In this document: positions 31,276 through 40,371 of the stretch, in pieces
How the letters are laid out: each line of letters starts with the position of its first letter
Position numbering within the stretch: position 1 is the stretch's first letter
Assembly (NCBI RefSeq): GCF_023639785.1
Contig: NZ_CP098325.1
Location: forward strand, 744,001-808,000
Origin: Leclercia adecarboxylata
GTDB lineage: Bacteria > Pseudomonadota > Gammaproteobacteria > Enterobacterales > Enterobacteriaceae
Direction of reading: 5' to 3'
Length of the DNA: 64,000 nucleotides
Translations under genes and position numbers: made by a program
The notes under the pieces: generated by a model
Databases searched by the model: none
The model's input: the letters and a program-made list of their open reading frames with translations, nothing else
What the model was told of the DNA's origin: nothing

Positions 31276-33939
31276 ATGTCAGAACGTCTCCAAAATGACG
31301 TGGATCCGATCGAAACTCGCGACTGGCAACAGGCGATCGAATCGGTCATCCGTGAAGAAGGTGTTGAGCGTGCTCAGTATCTGATTGAACAGATGCTTTC
31401 TGAAGCCCGCAAAGGCGGCGTGAAAGTAGCTGCAGGTGCAGGGGCTAACAACTACGTAAACACGATTGCCGTCGAAGACGAACCGGAATACCCGGGCAAT
31501 CTGGATCTGGAACGCCGCATCCGTTCTGCAATTCGCTGGAACGCCATCATGACCGTTCTGCGTGCGTCCAAGAAAGATCTGGAGCTGGGCGGCCACATGG
31601 CTTCCTTCCAGTCTTCTGCAACCGTTTATGAAGTGTGCTTTAACCACTTCTTCCGCGCGCGCACCGAGAAAGACGGCGGCGACCTGGTGTACTTCCAGGG
31701 CCACATCTCTCCGGGCGTCTACGCACGTGCGTTCCTGGAAGGTCGTCTGACTGAAGAGCAGATGAACAACTTCCGTCAGGAAGTTCACGGTAAAGGTCTG
31801 TCTTCTTATCCGCACCCGAAACTGATGCCAGAATTCTGGCAGTTCCCGACCGTTTCTATGGGTCTTGGTCCAATCGGTGCTATCTACCAGGCTAAATTCC
31901 TGAAATATCTGGAACACCGTGGCCTGAAAGACACCTCCCAGCAGACCGTTTACGCCTTCCTGGGCGACGGCGAGATGGATGAACCAGAATCTAAAGGCGC
32001 GATCACCATCGCAACCCGTGAGAAGCTGGACAACCTGTGCTTCATCATCAACTGTAACCTGCAGCGTCTGGATGGTCCGGTAACCGGTAACGGTAAGATC
32101 ATCAACGAACTGGAAGGCATCTTCGCAGGTGCTGGCTGGAACGTGATCAAAGTGATGTGGGGCGGTCGTTGGGATGAGCTGCTGCGTAAAGATACCAGCG
32201 GTAAACTGATCCAGCTGATGAACGAAACCGTTGACGGCGACTACCAGACCTTCAAATCCAAAAACGGTGCCTACGTTCGTGAGCACTTCTTCGGTAAATA
32301 TCCTGAAACCGCAGCCCTGGTTGCAGACTGGACAGACGATCAGATCTGGGCCCTGAACCGTGGTGGTCACGATCCGAAGAAAGTCTACGCTGCACTGAAA
32401 AAAGCGCAGGAAACCAAAGGCAAAGCAACTGTAATCCTGGCTCATACCGTTAAAGGTTATGGCATGGGTGACACCGCCGAAGGTAAAAATATCGCGCACC
32501 AGGTTAAGAAAATGAACATGGACGGCGTGCGTTATATCCGCGACCGTTTCAATGTGCCAGTGACCGATGAGCAGGTAGAAAACCTGTCTTACATCACCTT
32601 CCCGGAAGGTTCTGAAGAGCACACCTATCTGCACGCCCAGCGTCAGAAGCTGAATGGCTACCTGCCGTCTCGCCAGGTGAACTTCACTGAGAAACTGGAA
32701 CTGCCAGCGCTGGAAGACTTCTCTCAGCTGCTGGAAGAGCAGAACAAAGAGATCTCCACCACTATCGCCTTCGTGCGTGCCCTGAACGTGATGCTGAAGA
32801 ACAAGTCGATCAAAGATCGTCTGGTGCCAATCATCGCTGACGAAGCGCGTACCTTCGGTATGGAAGGTCTGTTCCGTCAGATCGGTATCTACAGCCCGAA
32901 CGGTCAGCAGTACACTCCGCAGGACCGCGAGCAGGTTGCCTACTACAAAGAAGACGAGAAAGGCCAGATCCTGCAGGAAGGTATCAACGAGCTGGGCGCA
33001 GGCGCATCCTGGCTGGCTGCTGCGACCTCTTACAGCACCAACAACCTGCCGATGATCCCGTTCTACATCTACTACTCCATGTTCGGTTTCCAGCGTATCG
33101 GTGACCTGTGCTGGCAGGCTGGCGACCAACAGGCTCGCGGCTTCCTGGTAGGGGGTACTTCTGGTCGTACGACGCTGAACGGCGAAGGTCTGCAGCACGA
33201 AGATGGTCACAGCCACATTCAGTCTCTGACTATCCCTAACTGTATCTCTTACGACCCGGCTTACGCGTACGAAGTGGCAGTCATCATGCATGACGGTCTG
33301 GTTCGTATGTACGGTGAAGCGCAAGAGAACATTTACTACTACATCACCACCCTGAACGAAAACTACCACATGCCGGCTATGCCAGCAGGTGCCGAGGAAG
33401 GTATCCGTAAAGGTATCTACAAACTCGAAACCGTTGAAGGTAGCAAAGGTAAAGTTCAGCTGCTGGGCTCCGGCTCTATCCTGCGTCACGTCCGTGAAGC
33501 AGCACAGATCCTGGCGAAAGACTACGGCGTAGGTTCTGACGTGTACTCTGTGACCTCCTTCACCGAACTGGCGCGTGATGGCCAGGATTGTGAGCGCTGG
33601 AACATGCTGCACCCACTGGAAACTCCACGCGTTCCATACATTGCTCAGGTGATGAACGACGCGCCAGCGGTGGCTTCTACTGACTATATGAAACTGTTCG
33701 CTGAGCAGGTTCGTACTTACGTTCCAGCTGATGATTATCGCGTACTGGGTACTGACGGCTTCGGTCGTTCTGACAGCCGCGAAAACCTGCGTCACCACTT
33801 CGAAGTTGATGCTTCTTACGTGGTTGTAGCAGCACTGGGCGAACTGGCTAAACGTGGCGAAATCGATAAGAAAGTGGTTGCGGACGCAATTACCAAATTC
33901 AACATCGATGCAGAAAAAGTTAACCCGCGTCTGGCGTAA
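31276..33939 (+). CDS. aceE: Pyruvate dehydrogenase E1 component (homodimeric)
   Basis: Thiamine-diphosphate enzyme that decarboxylates pyruvate and acetylates the lipoyl groups of AceF. The 887 residues equal the E. coli length. The ThDP motif [13 protein letters not shown], ending in NCNLQRLDG, lies around residues 229-265. Codon use is strongly biased toward common codons, as expected for an abundant protein. A good TAAGGAATA ribosome-binding site precedes the ATG. aceF follows after 14 bases. Confidence 0.99.
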   Translation: MSERLQNDVDPIETRDWQQAIESVIREEGVERAQYLIEQMLSEARKGGVKVAAGAGANNYVNTIAVEDEPEYPGNLDLERRIRSAIRWNAIMTVLRASKKDLELGGHMASFQSSATVYEVCFNHFFRARTEKDGGDLVYFQGHISPGVYARAFLEGRLTEEQMNNFRQEVHGKGLSSYPHPKLMPEFWQFPTVSMGLGPIGAIYQAKFLKYLEHRGLKDTSQQTVYAFLGDGEMDEPESKGAITIATREKLDNLCFIINCNLQRLDGPVTGNGKIINELEGIFAGAGWNVIKVMWGGRWDELLRKDTSGKLIQLMNETVDGDYQTFKSKNGAYVREHFFGKYPETAALVADWTDDQIWALNRGGHDPKKVYAALKKAQETKGKATVILAHTVKGYGMGDTAEGKNIAHQVKKMNMDGVRYIRDRFNVPVTDEQVENLSYITFPEGSEEHTYLHAQRQKLNGYLPSRQVNFTEKLELPALEDFSQLLEEQNKEISTTIAFVRALNVMLKNKSIKDRLVPIIADEARTFGMEGLFRQIGIYSPNGQQYTPQDREQVAYYKEDEKGQILQEGINELGAGASWLAAATSYSTNNLPMIPFYIYYSMFGFQRIGDLCWQAGDQQARGFLVGGTSGRTTLNGEGLQHEDGHSHIQSLTIPNCISYDPAYAYEVAVIMHDGLVRMYGEAQENIYYYITTLNENYHMPAMPAGAEEGIRKGIYKLETVEGSKGKVQLLGSGSILRHVREAAQILAKDYGVGSDVYSVTSFTELARDGQDCERWNMLHPLETPRVPYIAQVMNDAPAVASTDYMKLFAEQVRTYVPADDYRVLGTDGFGRSDSRENLRHHFEVDASYVVVAALGELAKRGEIDKKVVADAITKFNIDAEKVNPRLA

Positions 33940-33953
33940 GAGGTAAAAGAATA

Positions 33954-35855
33954 ATGGCTATCGAAATCAATGTACCGGACATCGGGGCTGATGAAGTTGA
34001 GATCACCGAGATCCTGGTCAAAGTAGGCGACAAAGTTGAAGCTGAACAGTCGCTGATCACCGTAGAAGGCGACAAAGCCTCTATGGAAGTCCCGTCTCCT
34101 CAGGCTGGCGTCGTTAAAGAGATCAAGGTCTCTGTGGGCGATAAAACCGAGACTGGCAAACTGATCATGATTTTCGATTCCGCCGACGGTGCAGCAGCTG
34201 CTGCACCTGCGCAGGAAGAGAAGAAAGAAGCTGCTCCTGCCGCCGCTGCTCCAGCAGCTGCCGCGGCAGCGAAAGAAGTGAACGTGCCTGACATCGGCGG
34301 TGACGAAGTTGAAGTCACTGAAATCCTGGTAAAAGTGGGCGACACCGTTGCGGCTGAGCAGTCACTGATCACCGTAGAAGGCGACAAAGCCTCTATGGAA
34401 GTGCCTGCGCCGTTCGCGGGTACCGTTAAAGAGATCAAGATCAACACCGGCGACAAAGTCTCTACCGGCTCTCTGATCATGGTCTTCGAAGTGGCTGGCG
34501 CTGCGCCTGCTGCTGCCCCTGCACAGGCTGCCGCTCCGGCACCTGCTGCTGCTCCAGCTGCGGCTGGCGGCGCGAAAGACGTTAACGTACCAGACATCGG
34601 CGGTGACGAAGTTGAAGTGACCGAAGTGATGGTGAAAGTGGGCGACAAAGTTGCCGCTGAGCAGTCACTGATCACCGTTGAAGGCGACAAGGCTTCTATG
34701 GAAGTGCCTGCGCCGTTCGCCGGTACCGTTAAAGAGATCAAAATCAGCACCGGCGACAAAGTCTCTACCGGCTCTCTGATCATGGTCTTCGAAGTGGAAG
34801 GCGCTGCGCCTGCAGCCGCTCCGGCTGCCGCTGCTGCTCCAGCTCCTGCTGCTGCACCGGCTCAGTCTGCTAAACCTGCTGCGGCTCCGGCTGCTAAAGC
34901 GGAAGGCAAATCTGAGTTCGCTGAAAACGACGCTTACGTCCACGCGACTCCGCTGATTCGTCGCCTGGCGCGCGAATTCGGTGTAAACCTGGCGAAAGTG
35001 AAAGGGACTGGCCGTAAAGGTCGTATCCTGCGCGAAGACGTCCAGGCTTACGTGAAAGACGCGGTGAAACGCGCTGAAGCGGCACCTGCTGCTGCCACCG
35101 GCGGCGGTATCCCGGGTATGCTGCCATGGCCGAAAGTGGACTTCAGCAAGTTCGGCGAAATTGAAGAAGTGGAACTGGGCCGTATCCAGAAAATCTCTGG
35201 TGCGAACCTGAGCCGTAACTGGGTGATGATCCCGCACGTTACGCACTTCGACAAAACCGATATCACCGATCTGGAAGCGTTCCGTAAACAGCAGAACGCC
35301 GAAGCTGAGAAGCGTAAACTGGACGTGAAATTCACCCCAGTGGTCTTCATCATGAAAGCCGTTGCTGCGGCCCTTGAGCAGATGCCACGCTTCAACAGCT
35401 CCCTGTCCGAAGATGGCCAGAAGCTGACGCTGAAGAAATACATCAACATCGGTGTTGCGGTTGATACGCCAAATGGTCTGGTTGTTCCGGTCTTCAAAGA
35501 CGTGAACAAGAAGAGCATCACTGAGCTGTCCCGTGAACTGACCACCATCTCCAAAAAAGCGCGTGATGGTAAGCTGACTGCCGGCGAAATGCAGGGCGGC
35601 TGCTTCACCATCTCCAGCATCGGCGGCCTGGGTACTACCCACTTCGCGCCGATTGTTAACGCGCCGGAAGTGGCGATCCTTGGTGTGTCCAAGTCCGCGA
35701 TGGAGCCAGTATGGAATGGCAAAGAGTTCGTGCCGCGTCTGATGATGCCAATCTCTCTGTCCTTCGACCACCGCGTGATCGACGGTGCTGATGGTGCTCG
35801 CTTCATTACCATCATCAACAACACCCTGAGCGACATTCGCCGCCTGGTGATGTAA
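33954..35855 (+). CDS. aceF: Pyruvate dehydrogenase E2, dihydrolipoamide acetyltransferase
   Basis: Core of the pyruvate dehydrogenase complex. The 633 residues comprise three lipoyl domains (lipoyl Lys41 in the first; each has GDKASMEVP), Ala/Pro-rich flexible linkers, an E1/E3-binding domain beginning [14 protein letters not shown] and a C-terminal catalytic domain with [15 protein letters not shown]. Lipoyl domains 2 and 3 are almost identical at DNA level with a 303-base period. Length is a few residues more than E. coli, within linker variation. Confidence 0.99.
   Translation: MAIEINVPDIGADEVEITEILVKVGDKVEAEQSLITVEGDKASMEVPSPQAGVVKEIKVSVGDKTETGKLIMIFDSADGAAAAAPAQEEKKEAAPAAAAPAAAAAAKEVNVPDIGGDEVEVTEILVKVGDTVAAEQSLITVEGDKASMEVPAPFAGTVKEIKINTGDKVSTGSLIMVFEVAGAAPAAAPAQAAAPAPAAAPAAAGGAKDVNVPDIGGDEVEVTEVMVKVGDKVAAEQSLITVEGDKASMEVPAPFAGTVKEIKISTGDKVSTGSLIMVFEVEGAAPAAAPAAAAAPAPAAAPAQSAKPAAAPAAKAEGKSEFAENDAYVHATPLIRRLAREFGVNLAKVKGTGRKGRILREDVQAYVKDAVKRAEAAPAAATGGGIPGMLPWPKVDFSKFGEIEEVELGRIQKISGANLSRNWVMIPHVTHFDKTDITDLEAFRKQQNAEAEKRKLDVKFTPVVFIMKAVAAALEQMPRFNSSLSEDGQKLTLKKYINIGVAVDTPNGLVVPVFKDVNKKSITELSRELTTISKKARDGKLTAGEMQGGCFTISSIGGLGTTHFAPIVNAPEVAILGVSKSAMEPVWNGKEFVPRLMMPISLSFDHRVIDGADGARFITIINNTLSDIRRLVM
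34290..34800 (+). repeat. Tandem lipoyl-domain repeat within aceF, period 303 bases
   Basis: The stretch from 34290 to about 34497 recurs at 34593 to about 34800 with few differences, covering lipoyl domains 2 and 3. Long runs are identical, including the codons for GSLIMVFEV. The first lipoyl domain is clearly less similar. Confidence 0.85.
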
Positions 35856-35871
35856 TCGAAGAGCCGGCCTG

Positions 35872-35896
35872 ACGGCCGGCTTTTTTCTGGTAATCT
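35872..35896 (+). terminator. Rho-independent terminator after aceF
   Basis: GCCGGCC and GGCCGGC form a 7-bp GC stem with a TGAC loop, followed by TTTTTT, 17 bases past the aceF stop. Some pdhR-aceEF transcripts should end here, leaving lpdA with its own promoter. Confidence 0.88.
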
Positions 35897-35952
35897 CATG
35901 AGGTTTGTGAGGTTATTAGCGAAAGCGATAATTCGTGAGCCGTTTGTTGTTT

Positions 35953-35972
35953 CAAAATTGTTAACAATTTTG
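35953..35972. promoter_or_regulatory. Perfect 20-base palindrome upstream of lpdA
   Basis: CAAAATTGTT is followed directly by its reverse complement. The right half continues into TGTAAAC, so GTTAAC and GTAAAC occur as spaced repeats resembling an ArcA site. It lies about 60 bases upstream of lpdA in the expected promoter region, so an operator role is likely. The bound protein is inferred, not shown. Confidence 0.5.
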
Positions 35973-36030
35973 TAAACTGCGGGCGGATTGAACGACCCGG
36001 TGGACGACGGGTATAAATTAAGAGGTCATG

Positions 36031-37455
36031 ATGAGCACAGAAATCAAAACTCAGGTCGTAGTACTTGGGGCAGGCCCGGCAGGTTATTCCGCAGCATTCC
36101 GTGCCGCGGATTTAGGTCTGGAAACCGTCATCGTAGAACGTTACAACACCCTCGGTGGTGTTTGTCTGAACGTCGGCTGTATCCCTTCTAAAGCGCTGCT
36201 GCACGTTGCTAAAGTTATCGAAGAAGCCAAAGCGCTGGCTGAGCACGGTATCGTCTTCGGCGAGCCGAAAACCGATATCGACAAAATTCGTACCTGGAAA
36301 GAGAAAGTTATCACTCAACTGACCGGCGGTCTGGCTGGCATGGCTAAAGGCCGTAAAGTGAAAGTGGTAAACGGTCTGGGTAAATTCACCGGGGCAAACA
36401 CCCTGGAAGTGGAAGGCGAGAACGGCAAAACCGTCATCAACTTCGACAACGCGATCATCGCGGCGGGCTCTCGTCCGATCGAACTGCCATTCATTCCACA
36501 TGAAGATCCACGCGTGTGGGACTCCACCGATGCGCTGGAACTGAAAACCGTACCAAAACGCCTGCTGGTTATGGGTGGCGGTATCATCGGTCTGGAAATG
36601 GGTACCGTGTACCATGCGCTGGGTTCAGACATTGACGTGGTTGAAATGTTCGACCAGGTTATCCCGGCTGCAGACAAAGACATCGTTAAAGTCTTCACCA
36701 AACGCATCAGCAAGAAATTCAACCTGATGCTGGAAACCAAAGTGACTGCCGTTGAAGCGAAAGAAGACGGTATTTACGTTTCCATGGAAGGCAAAAAAGC
36801 CCCTGCAGAAGCGCAGCGTTATGACGCGGTGCTGGTGGCTATCGGTCGTGTACCGAACGGTAAAAACCTCAATGCAGGTGCAGCGGGCGTGGAAGTTGAC
36901 GACCGTGGCTTTATCCGCGTTGATAAACAGCTGCGCACTAACGTGCCGCACATCTTTGCTATCGGCGATATCGTCGGTCAGCCAATGCTGGCACACAAAG
37001 GTGTTCACGAAGGTCACGTTGCCGCAGAAGTTATCGCCGGCATGAAGCACTACTTCGACCCGAAAGTGATCCCATCTATCGCGTATACCGAGCCAGAAGT
37101 TGCATGGGTTGGTCTGACCGAGAAAGAAGCCAAAGAGAAAGGCATCAGCTACGAAACCGCCACCTTCCCGTGGGCTGCTTCTGGCCGTGCTATCGCTTCC
37201 GACTGCGCAGACGGTATGACCAAACTGATCTTCGACAAAGAGACTCACCGTGTGATCGGTGGTGCGATTGTCGGCACCAACGGCGGCGAGCTGCTGGGTG
37301 AGATCGGTCTGGCGATCGAAATGGGTTGTGACGCTGAAGACATCGCGCTGACCATCCACGCTCACCCGACTCTGCACGAGTCTGTTGGCCTGGCGGCAGA
37401 AGTGTTTGAAGGCAGCATCACCGACCTGCCAAACGCGAAAGCGAAGAAGAAGTAA
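36031..37455 (+). CDS. lpdA: Dihydrolipoamide dehydrogenase (E3)
   Basis: FAD-dependent E3 shared by pyruvate dehydrogenase, 2-oxoglutarate dehydrogenase and the glycine cleavage system. I chose the second of two adjacent ATGs, because AGAGG is 5 bases upstream of it and only 2 from the first; it gives 474 residues. FAD loop GAGPAGYSAA, redox cysteines Cys45 and Cys50 in GGVCLNVGC, NAD loop GGGIIGLEMG and the C-terminal HAHPTLHE are present. Confidence 0.98.
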   Translation: MSTEIKTQVVVLGAGPAGYSAAFRAADLGLETVIVERYNTLGGVCLNVGCIPSKALLHVAKVIEEAKALAEHGIVFGEPKTDIDKIRTWKEKVITQLTGGLAGMAKGRKVKVVNGLGKFTGANTLEVEGENGKTVINFDNAIIAAGSRPIELPFIPHEDPRVWDSTDALELKTVPKRLLVMGGGIIGLEMGTVYHALGSDIDVVEMFDQVIPAADKDIVKVFTKRISKKFNLMLETKVTAVEAKEDGIYVSMEGKKAPAEAQRYDAVLVAIGRVPNGKNLNAGAAGVEVDDRGFIRVDKQLRTNVPHIFAIGDIVGQPMLAHKGVHEGHVAAEVIAGMKHYFDPKVIPSIAYTEPEVAWVGLTEKEAKEKGISYETATFPWAASGRAIASDCADGMTKLIFDKETHRVIGGAIVGTNGGELLGEIGLAIEMGCDAEDIALTIHAHPTLHESVGLAAEVFEGSITDLPNAKAKKK

Positions 37456-37470
37456 GTTTCTTCCGGCATG

Positions 37471-37500
37471 AAAAAGCGGCTCCTGAGCCGCTTTTTTTTT
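37471..37500. terminator. Bidirectional terminator, lpdA / DUF2950 gene
   Basis: AAAAAGCGGCT and AGCCGCTTTTT pair around a 4-base loop with a run of nine or more T on the plus strand and five on the minus strand. It lies between the convergent lpdA and the next gene. Confidence 0.92.
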
Positions 37501-37512
37501 ATGCCTGTAACC

Positions 37513-38307
37513 TTACTGAGCGACCAGCTGCCAGCGGTCGTCCGGGTTAAATGCTGGCATCGCCTGGGCTTCTTCTGCCGACTTTTCTCCCAGATTACTC
37601 TGCCACACCCGATCGTCGCCGTTGATCATAAAGCTCATCACCCCGGTTTCGCCGTAGCTTACCGGCCAGGCGATCATCGCGAAGCCTGATTTGCTGTCCG
37701 GCAGGATGCGGAAGTGATAGCCGTGGTAACCCTGACCGGGCTCTTTCGGGCTGAAGGCCGGGCCGAGCGGGCTGGGCGCTTCGCCAGGCTTAACGGGCCA
37801 GTACAGGCCATCTTTTTTGCCCTCGCTGCTGACAATCTTCCGGGCGTAGTGCGTGTTAAGGGCGTAGTAGCTATCCTGGGCATCCACATAGGCGTGCAGC
37901 GCTTCGATGGCGGCAAGCTCGTTGCGGCCCACTTCGCGGTTCAGGATCTCCTCTTTGGCTTCCTGCATGTCGAACTGCCAGCCTTTGTCGGTTTTTACCG
38001 CCGGGATCGGCAGCTGCCAGTGGTATTCCCCGACGGTCAGCCAGGCCGTGTTGCCGTCTGTCACTGTCTGGTGGTTTACCTGCCAGTCGCGCTTAAAGCG
38101 ATCCACGGCCTCCGGGTCGACGCCATCCGCCGGTAAGAAGCTTCGCCAGTCGTCACCGAGAAGATCCCCCAGCGCCGTTTCGTTCTGCTCGTTGATGGCT
38201 TTTGCCAGCGCATCGGTCGCCTGTTCGGGCGTGCTGAAATATTGTTGGGCAAAGACGCCGGTCGATACCATGAACAACACTATTCCGCTGAAGAGTTTAC
38301 TTTTCAT
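37513..38307 (-). CDS. Exported DUF2950 family protein, function unknown
   Basis: The 264-residue protein has a Sec signal peptide (MKSKLFSGIVLFMVSTGVFA, cleavage after AQ or FA) and is probably periplasmic. The rest matches my recollection of DUF2950: a region beginning FSTPEQATDALAKAINEQNE, and GEAPSPLGPAF and GYHGYHFRIL further on. No catalytic motif is evident. It follows the yacH homologue by 11 bases and is surely cotranscribed with it. E. coli K-12 has yacH but, as I recall, no counterpart of this gene beside it. Function cannot be assigned; it ends at the shared terminator with lpdA. Confidence 0.85.
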   Translation of the reverse strand: MKSKLFSGIVLFMVSTGVFAQQYFSTPEQATDALAKAINEQNETALGDLLGDDWRSFLPADGVDPEAVDRFKRDWQVNHQTVTDGNTAWLTVGEYHWQLPIPAVKTDKGWQFDMQEAKEEILNREVGRNELAAIEALHAYVDAQDSYYALNTHYARKIVSSEGKKDGLYWPVKPGEAPSPLGPAFSPKEPGQGYHGYHFRILPDSKSGFAMIAWPVSYGETGVMSFMINGDDRVWQSNLGEKSAEEAQAMPAFNPDDRWQLVAQ

Positions 38308-38318
38308 TGTCGTCTCCC

Positions 38319-39938
38319 TTAACGATGACGGAATTCACGGTGTTCGCCACCGCTGTGGCGCTCAGACATCTGGGCCCGACCGCCGCTGCGTTCGACATTG
38401 CGGGCCGACAGCTGACGGCTCTGCATGCCGCGCTGCTGCTGCGCCTGCCAGTTGGCCGAGCGGCTGTCGTTGCCGCTGAGCGCATTGGCCCGCTGATGCA
38501 GCTGCGTTGCGCGCTGCGGATTCTGTGCGGTGCGGTGCTGAGTTTGCCTCTGGCGGGCAGCGTCCTGGCGTGCCGCCGTACGCTGCGTATCGTGCTGGGT
38601 GTGGGTAGCCCGTTTCGCCGTTTGCGGCCGCGCGTTGTCGTATCCCCGGTAGTTATTGCGCTGGGAAATTTGATTTAACTGTTTGTTCGCCGCCTGGCGC
38701 TGTCCGTCGCGGGTGGCAGGACGCGCCGTTTGCGACAGGTTTTTACCCGTTGAACGTTCCATCTGCGTCATTGCCGCCTGGCGCTGGGCGTCACGGTTGA
38801 CGCTGCCCGGCGGCGTAGCTGCGCTGAGGTTAGCGGTATTGCGGCGCACCGCGGGCGCGTTCTGCGCGTAGCGGTTATTCAGCTGGCTGGAGGCATAAGG
38901 CACGCCGCCGCGATAGGCCGGGTTATGCTGCCAGCCGCGGTTGGCATCAAGACGCTCTCCGCTGATTTTATTGAAGTTATCCACGTTGATATTGATGTTG
39001 TTGTCCCCGTTACGGGAATAGCCGCCGTGATGATCCCAGTCGTCATCGTGATGATGGTGATCCCAGTCGTCATCGTCATCCCAGTCGATGTTGCTGAAGA
39101 TGGCGTAGGTGGTCGCCACGCCAAGGCTAAAGCCAAGCCCTTTGACCAGGCTGTCGGTGAACTGCTCCCCGGGAGGCGGCGGCAGATAGACCGGCGGATA
39201 GCTGGCGTTAGGCCATGTTCCGTAAACCGTGCTGGGGTTGTAGGTTGGGACGTAAACCACCTGCGGATCGGTGGATTCAATCTTGATCACCGTTGGGGCA
39301 GGGGCTGGGGTTGATGTGGAGGTGGAGGTGGTGGACGAAGCGCTCGCTTTGGCGGGCTCGGTTTTCGTCACGGTTGTTACCTTCTGCTGCGGCGTGGATT
39401 GCAGCGCGCCGGTCTGCTGCGCCAGCAGGCGTAAGCGCTGGACGGAGTCCATAACATCCTTCGGCTGGGCCAGAAACGCATCGCCGAGACTCTGTACCCA
39501 GGGTGGGTTTTCCCCCATCAGCGACATCAGCTGCGGGAAGGCGACCAGCGATTTCACGCTGGGATCCCAGGGCTGCCCGGCGACGGCCTGAATCGCCGCG
39601 TCCCCCTGCATGCGCGGGTTGTCACGTGACCACTGCGCCGCCTGTATCACGTTCGTCGGATAGGTCGCGGCCATTAAGATCTGCGACAGCAGGGCATCCG
39701 GATAGAGCGCGACAGGCGCTACCCACTGGTCGATCTGCGCGGCGGTATAGACCACCGGAGCGGGTTGCGTCTGGGCCGGTGCCGGGACTGGCGCGGTTTG
39801 GGCTGTTGGCTGTACCGACGAGGGGGGTTGAGAGACGGTCTCAGGCGCGCGGCTATTGACGTAGACAACGCCAGAAGCGGCTAACAGCCCGGCGCTACAC
39901 AAAAGAACAAGCAGATGTGGCTTAAAGGGCAACTTCAT
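38319..39938 (-). CDS. yacH: DUF3300 family protein, YacH homologue
   Basis: A protein of 539 residues with an N-terminal signal or anchor segment (about residues 8-28), then a Pro/Ala/Gln-rich linker, the DUF3300 domain (YTAAQIDQWVAPVALYPDALL onwards, about residues 64-290), an Asp/His/Trp-rich stretch (DWDDDDDWDHHHH) and a long Gln/Arg/Ala-rich, low-complexity tail. E. coli YacH has the same plan in the same place but a longer tail. The His/Asp run could bind metal ions; that is speculation. It is probably envelope-located and of unknown function. The genes downstream (DUF2950) form its operon. Confidence 0.88.
   Translation of the reverse strand: MKLPFKPHLLVLLCSAGLLAASGVVYVNSRAPETVSQPPSSVQPTAQTAPVPAPAQTQPAPVVYTAAQIDQWVAPVALYPDALLSQILMAATYPTNVIQAAQWSRDNPRMQGDAAIQAVAGQPWDPSVKSLVAFPQLMSLMGENPPWVQSLGDAFLAQPKDVMDSVQRLRLLAQQTGALQSTPQQKVTTVTKTEPAKASASSTTSTSTSTPAPAPTVIKIESTDPQVVYVPTYNPSTVYGTWPNASYPPVYLPPPPGEQFTDSLVKGLGFSLGVATTYAIFSNIDWDDDDDWDHHHHDDDWDHHGGYSRNGDNNININVDNFNKISGERLDANRGWQHNPAYRGGVPYASSQLNNRYAQNAPAVRRNTANLSAATPPGSVNRDAQRQAAMTQMERSTGKNLSQTARPATRDGQRQAANKQLNQISQRNNYRGYDNARPQTAKRATHTQHDTQRTAARQDAARQRQTQHRTAQNPQRATQLHQRANALSGNDSRSANWQAQQQRGMQSRQLSARNVERSGGRAQMSERHSGGEHREFRHR
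39031..39084 (-). repeat. Short tandem repeat in yacH encoding the Asp/His/Trp run
   Basis: TGATCCCAGTCGTCATCG occurs at 39031 and again at 39058 (27-base period), followed by a partial third copy. It encodes alternating Asp, His and Trp. Such repeats can change copy number by slippage. Confidence 0.75.
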
Positions 39939-40114
39939 AGTAAGACTCCGACGAAAGCGAGGCCGTGAGGCGTTTACGTTGCCGCGAGTATATGCACCCG
40001 GGTATTACTTTTTTGACTTAAACTGGGAACCGTTCTGAATGGCCTGATAAAGAGTGTGAGCAATTATTACACAGATTATATTCGATGGCGAAAAACGCGT
40101 TGGGGTATTCAAAT

Positions 40115-40159
40115 GGCCGCGCTTGCGAGCGGCCAATAACCGCTGAAGACGGTTATTTT
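40115..40159 (+). other. Double hairpin of unknown role upstream of acnB
   Basis: GGCCGC and GCGGCC (40115-40134) form one stem. Directly after it AATAACCG and CGGTTATT (40135-40157) form a second, ending TTTT. The second resembles a short Rho-independent terminator, yet no annotated gene ends here. It may close a small RNA or a short leader transcript. Confidence 0.4.
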
Positions 40160-40243
40160 GCGCCTGAGATCCTTCCCGCTTCGCCGCTACACCATGCTTA
40201 ACGATTCAGCAAACTATTTAATGTTGCTTTTTTGTAAACAGAT

Positions 40244-40272
40244 TAACACTGTCTGAAAATCCTGCTATGCTG
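40244..40272 (+). promoter_or_regulatory. acnB promoter
   Basis: A -35 TTAACA and -10 TATGCT with a 17-base spacer and a TGC extended -10 element, 100 bases upstream of the acnB start. The transcript would begin with the GCCCGA/TCGGGC hairpin at 40273-40291. Confidence 0.7.
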
Positions 40273-40371
40273 CCCGACGCGGTATCGGGCATATACCCTA
40301 CAAACTGCTGTCTCACAGGAGCGTGAAGAGAACGCCCGCCGCATATGACAATGAGAGCGAGGAGAACCGTC

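Larger units (their letters stand above)
39939..40371. other. 433-base divergent interval between yacH and acnB
   Basis: No supported coding gene. It contains two adjacent hairpins at 40115-40159, the acnB promoter (40244-40272) and a hairpin at the acnB transcript start (40273-40291). The yacH-proximal part includes TATACT on the minus strand (39987-39992), a possible yacH -10. Confidence 0.65.

Noticed and set aside
31279..33798. Long open frame (839 codons) on the strand opposite aceE
   Set aside because: It mirrors the strongly biased codon use of aceE, has no recognisable domain, and the sense gene is certain. Long antisense frames are common opposite highly expressed genes.
34665..35771. 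368-codon open frame opposite aceF
   Set aside because: Shadow frame; Arg/Ser-rich stretches arise from the Ala/Pro linkers read in reverse.
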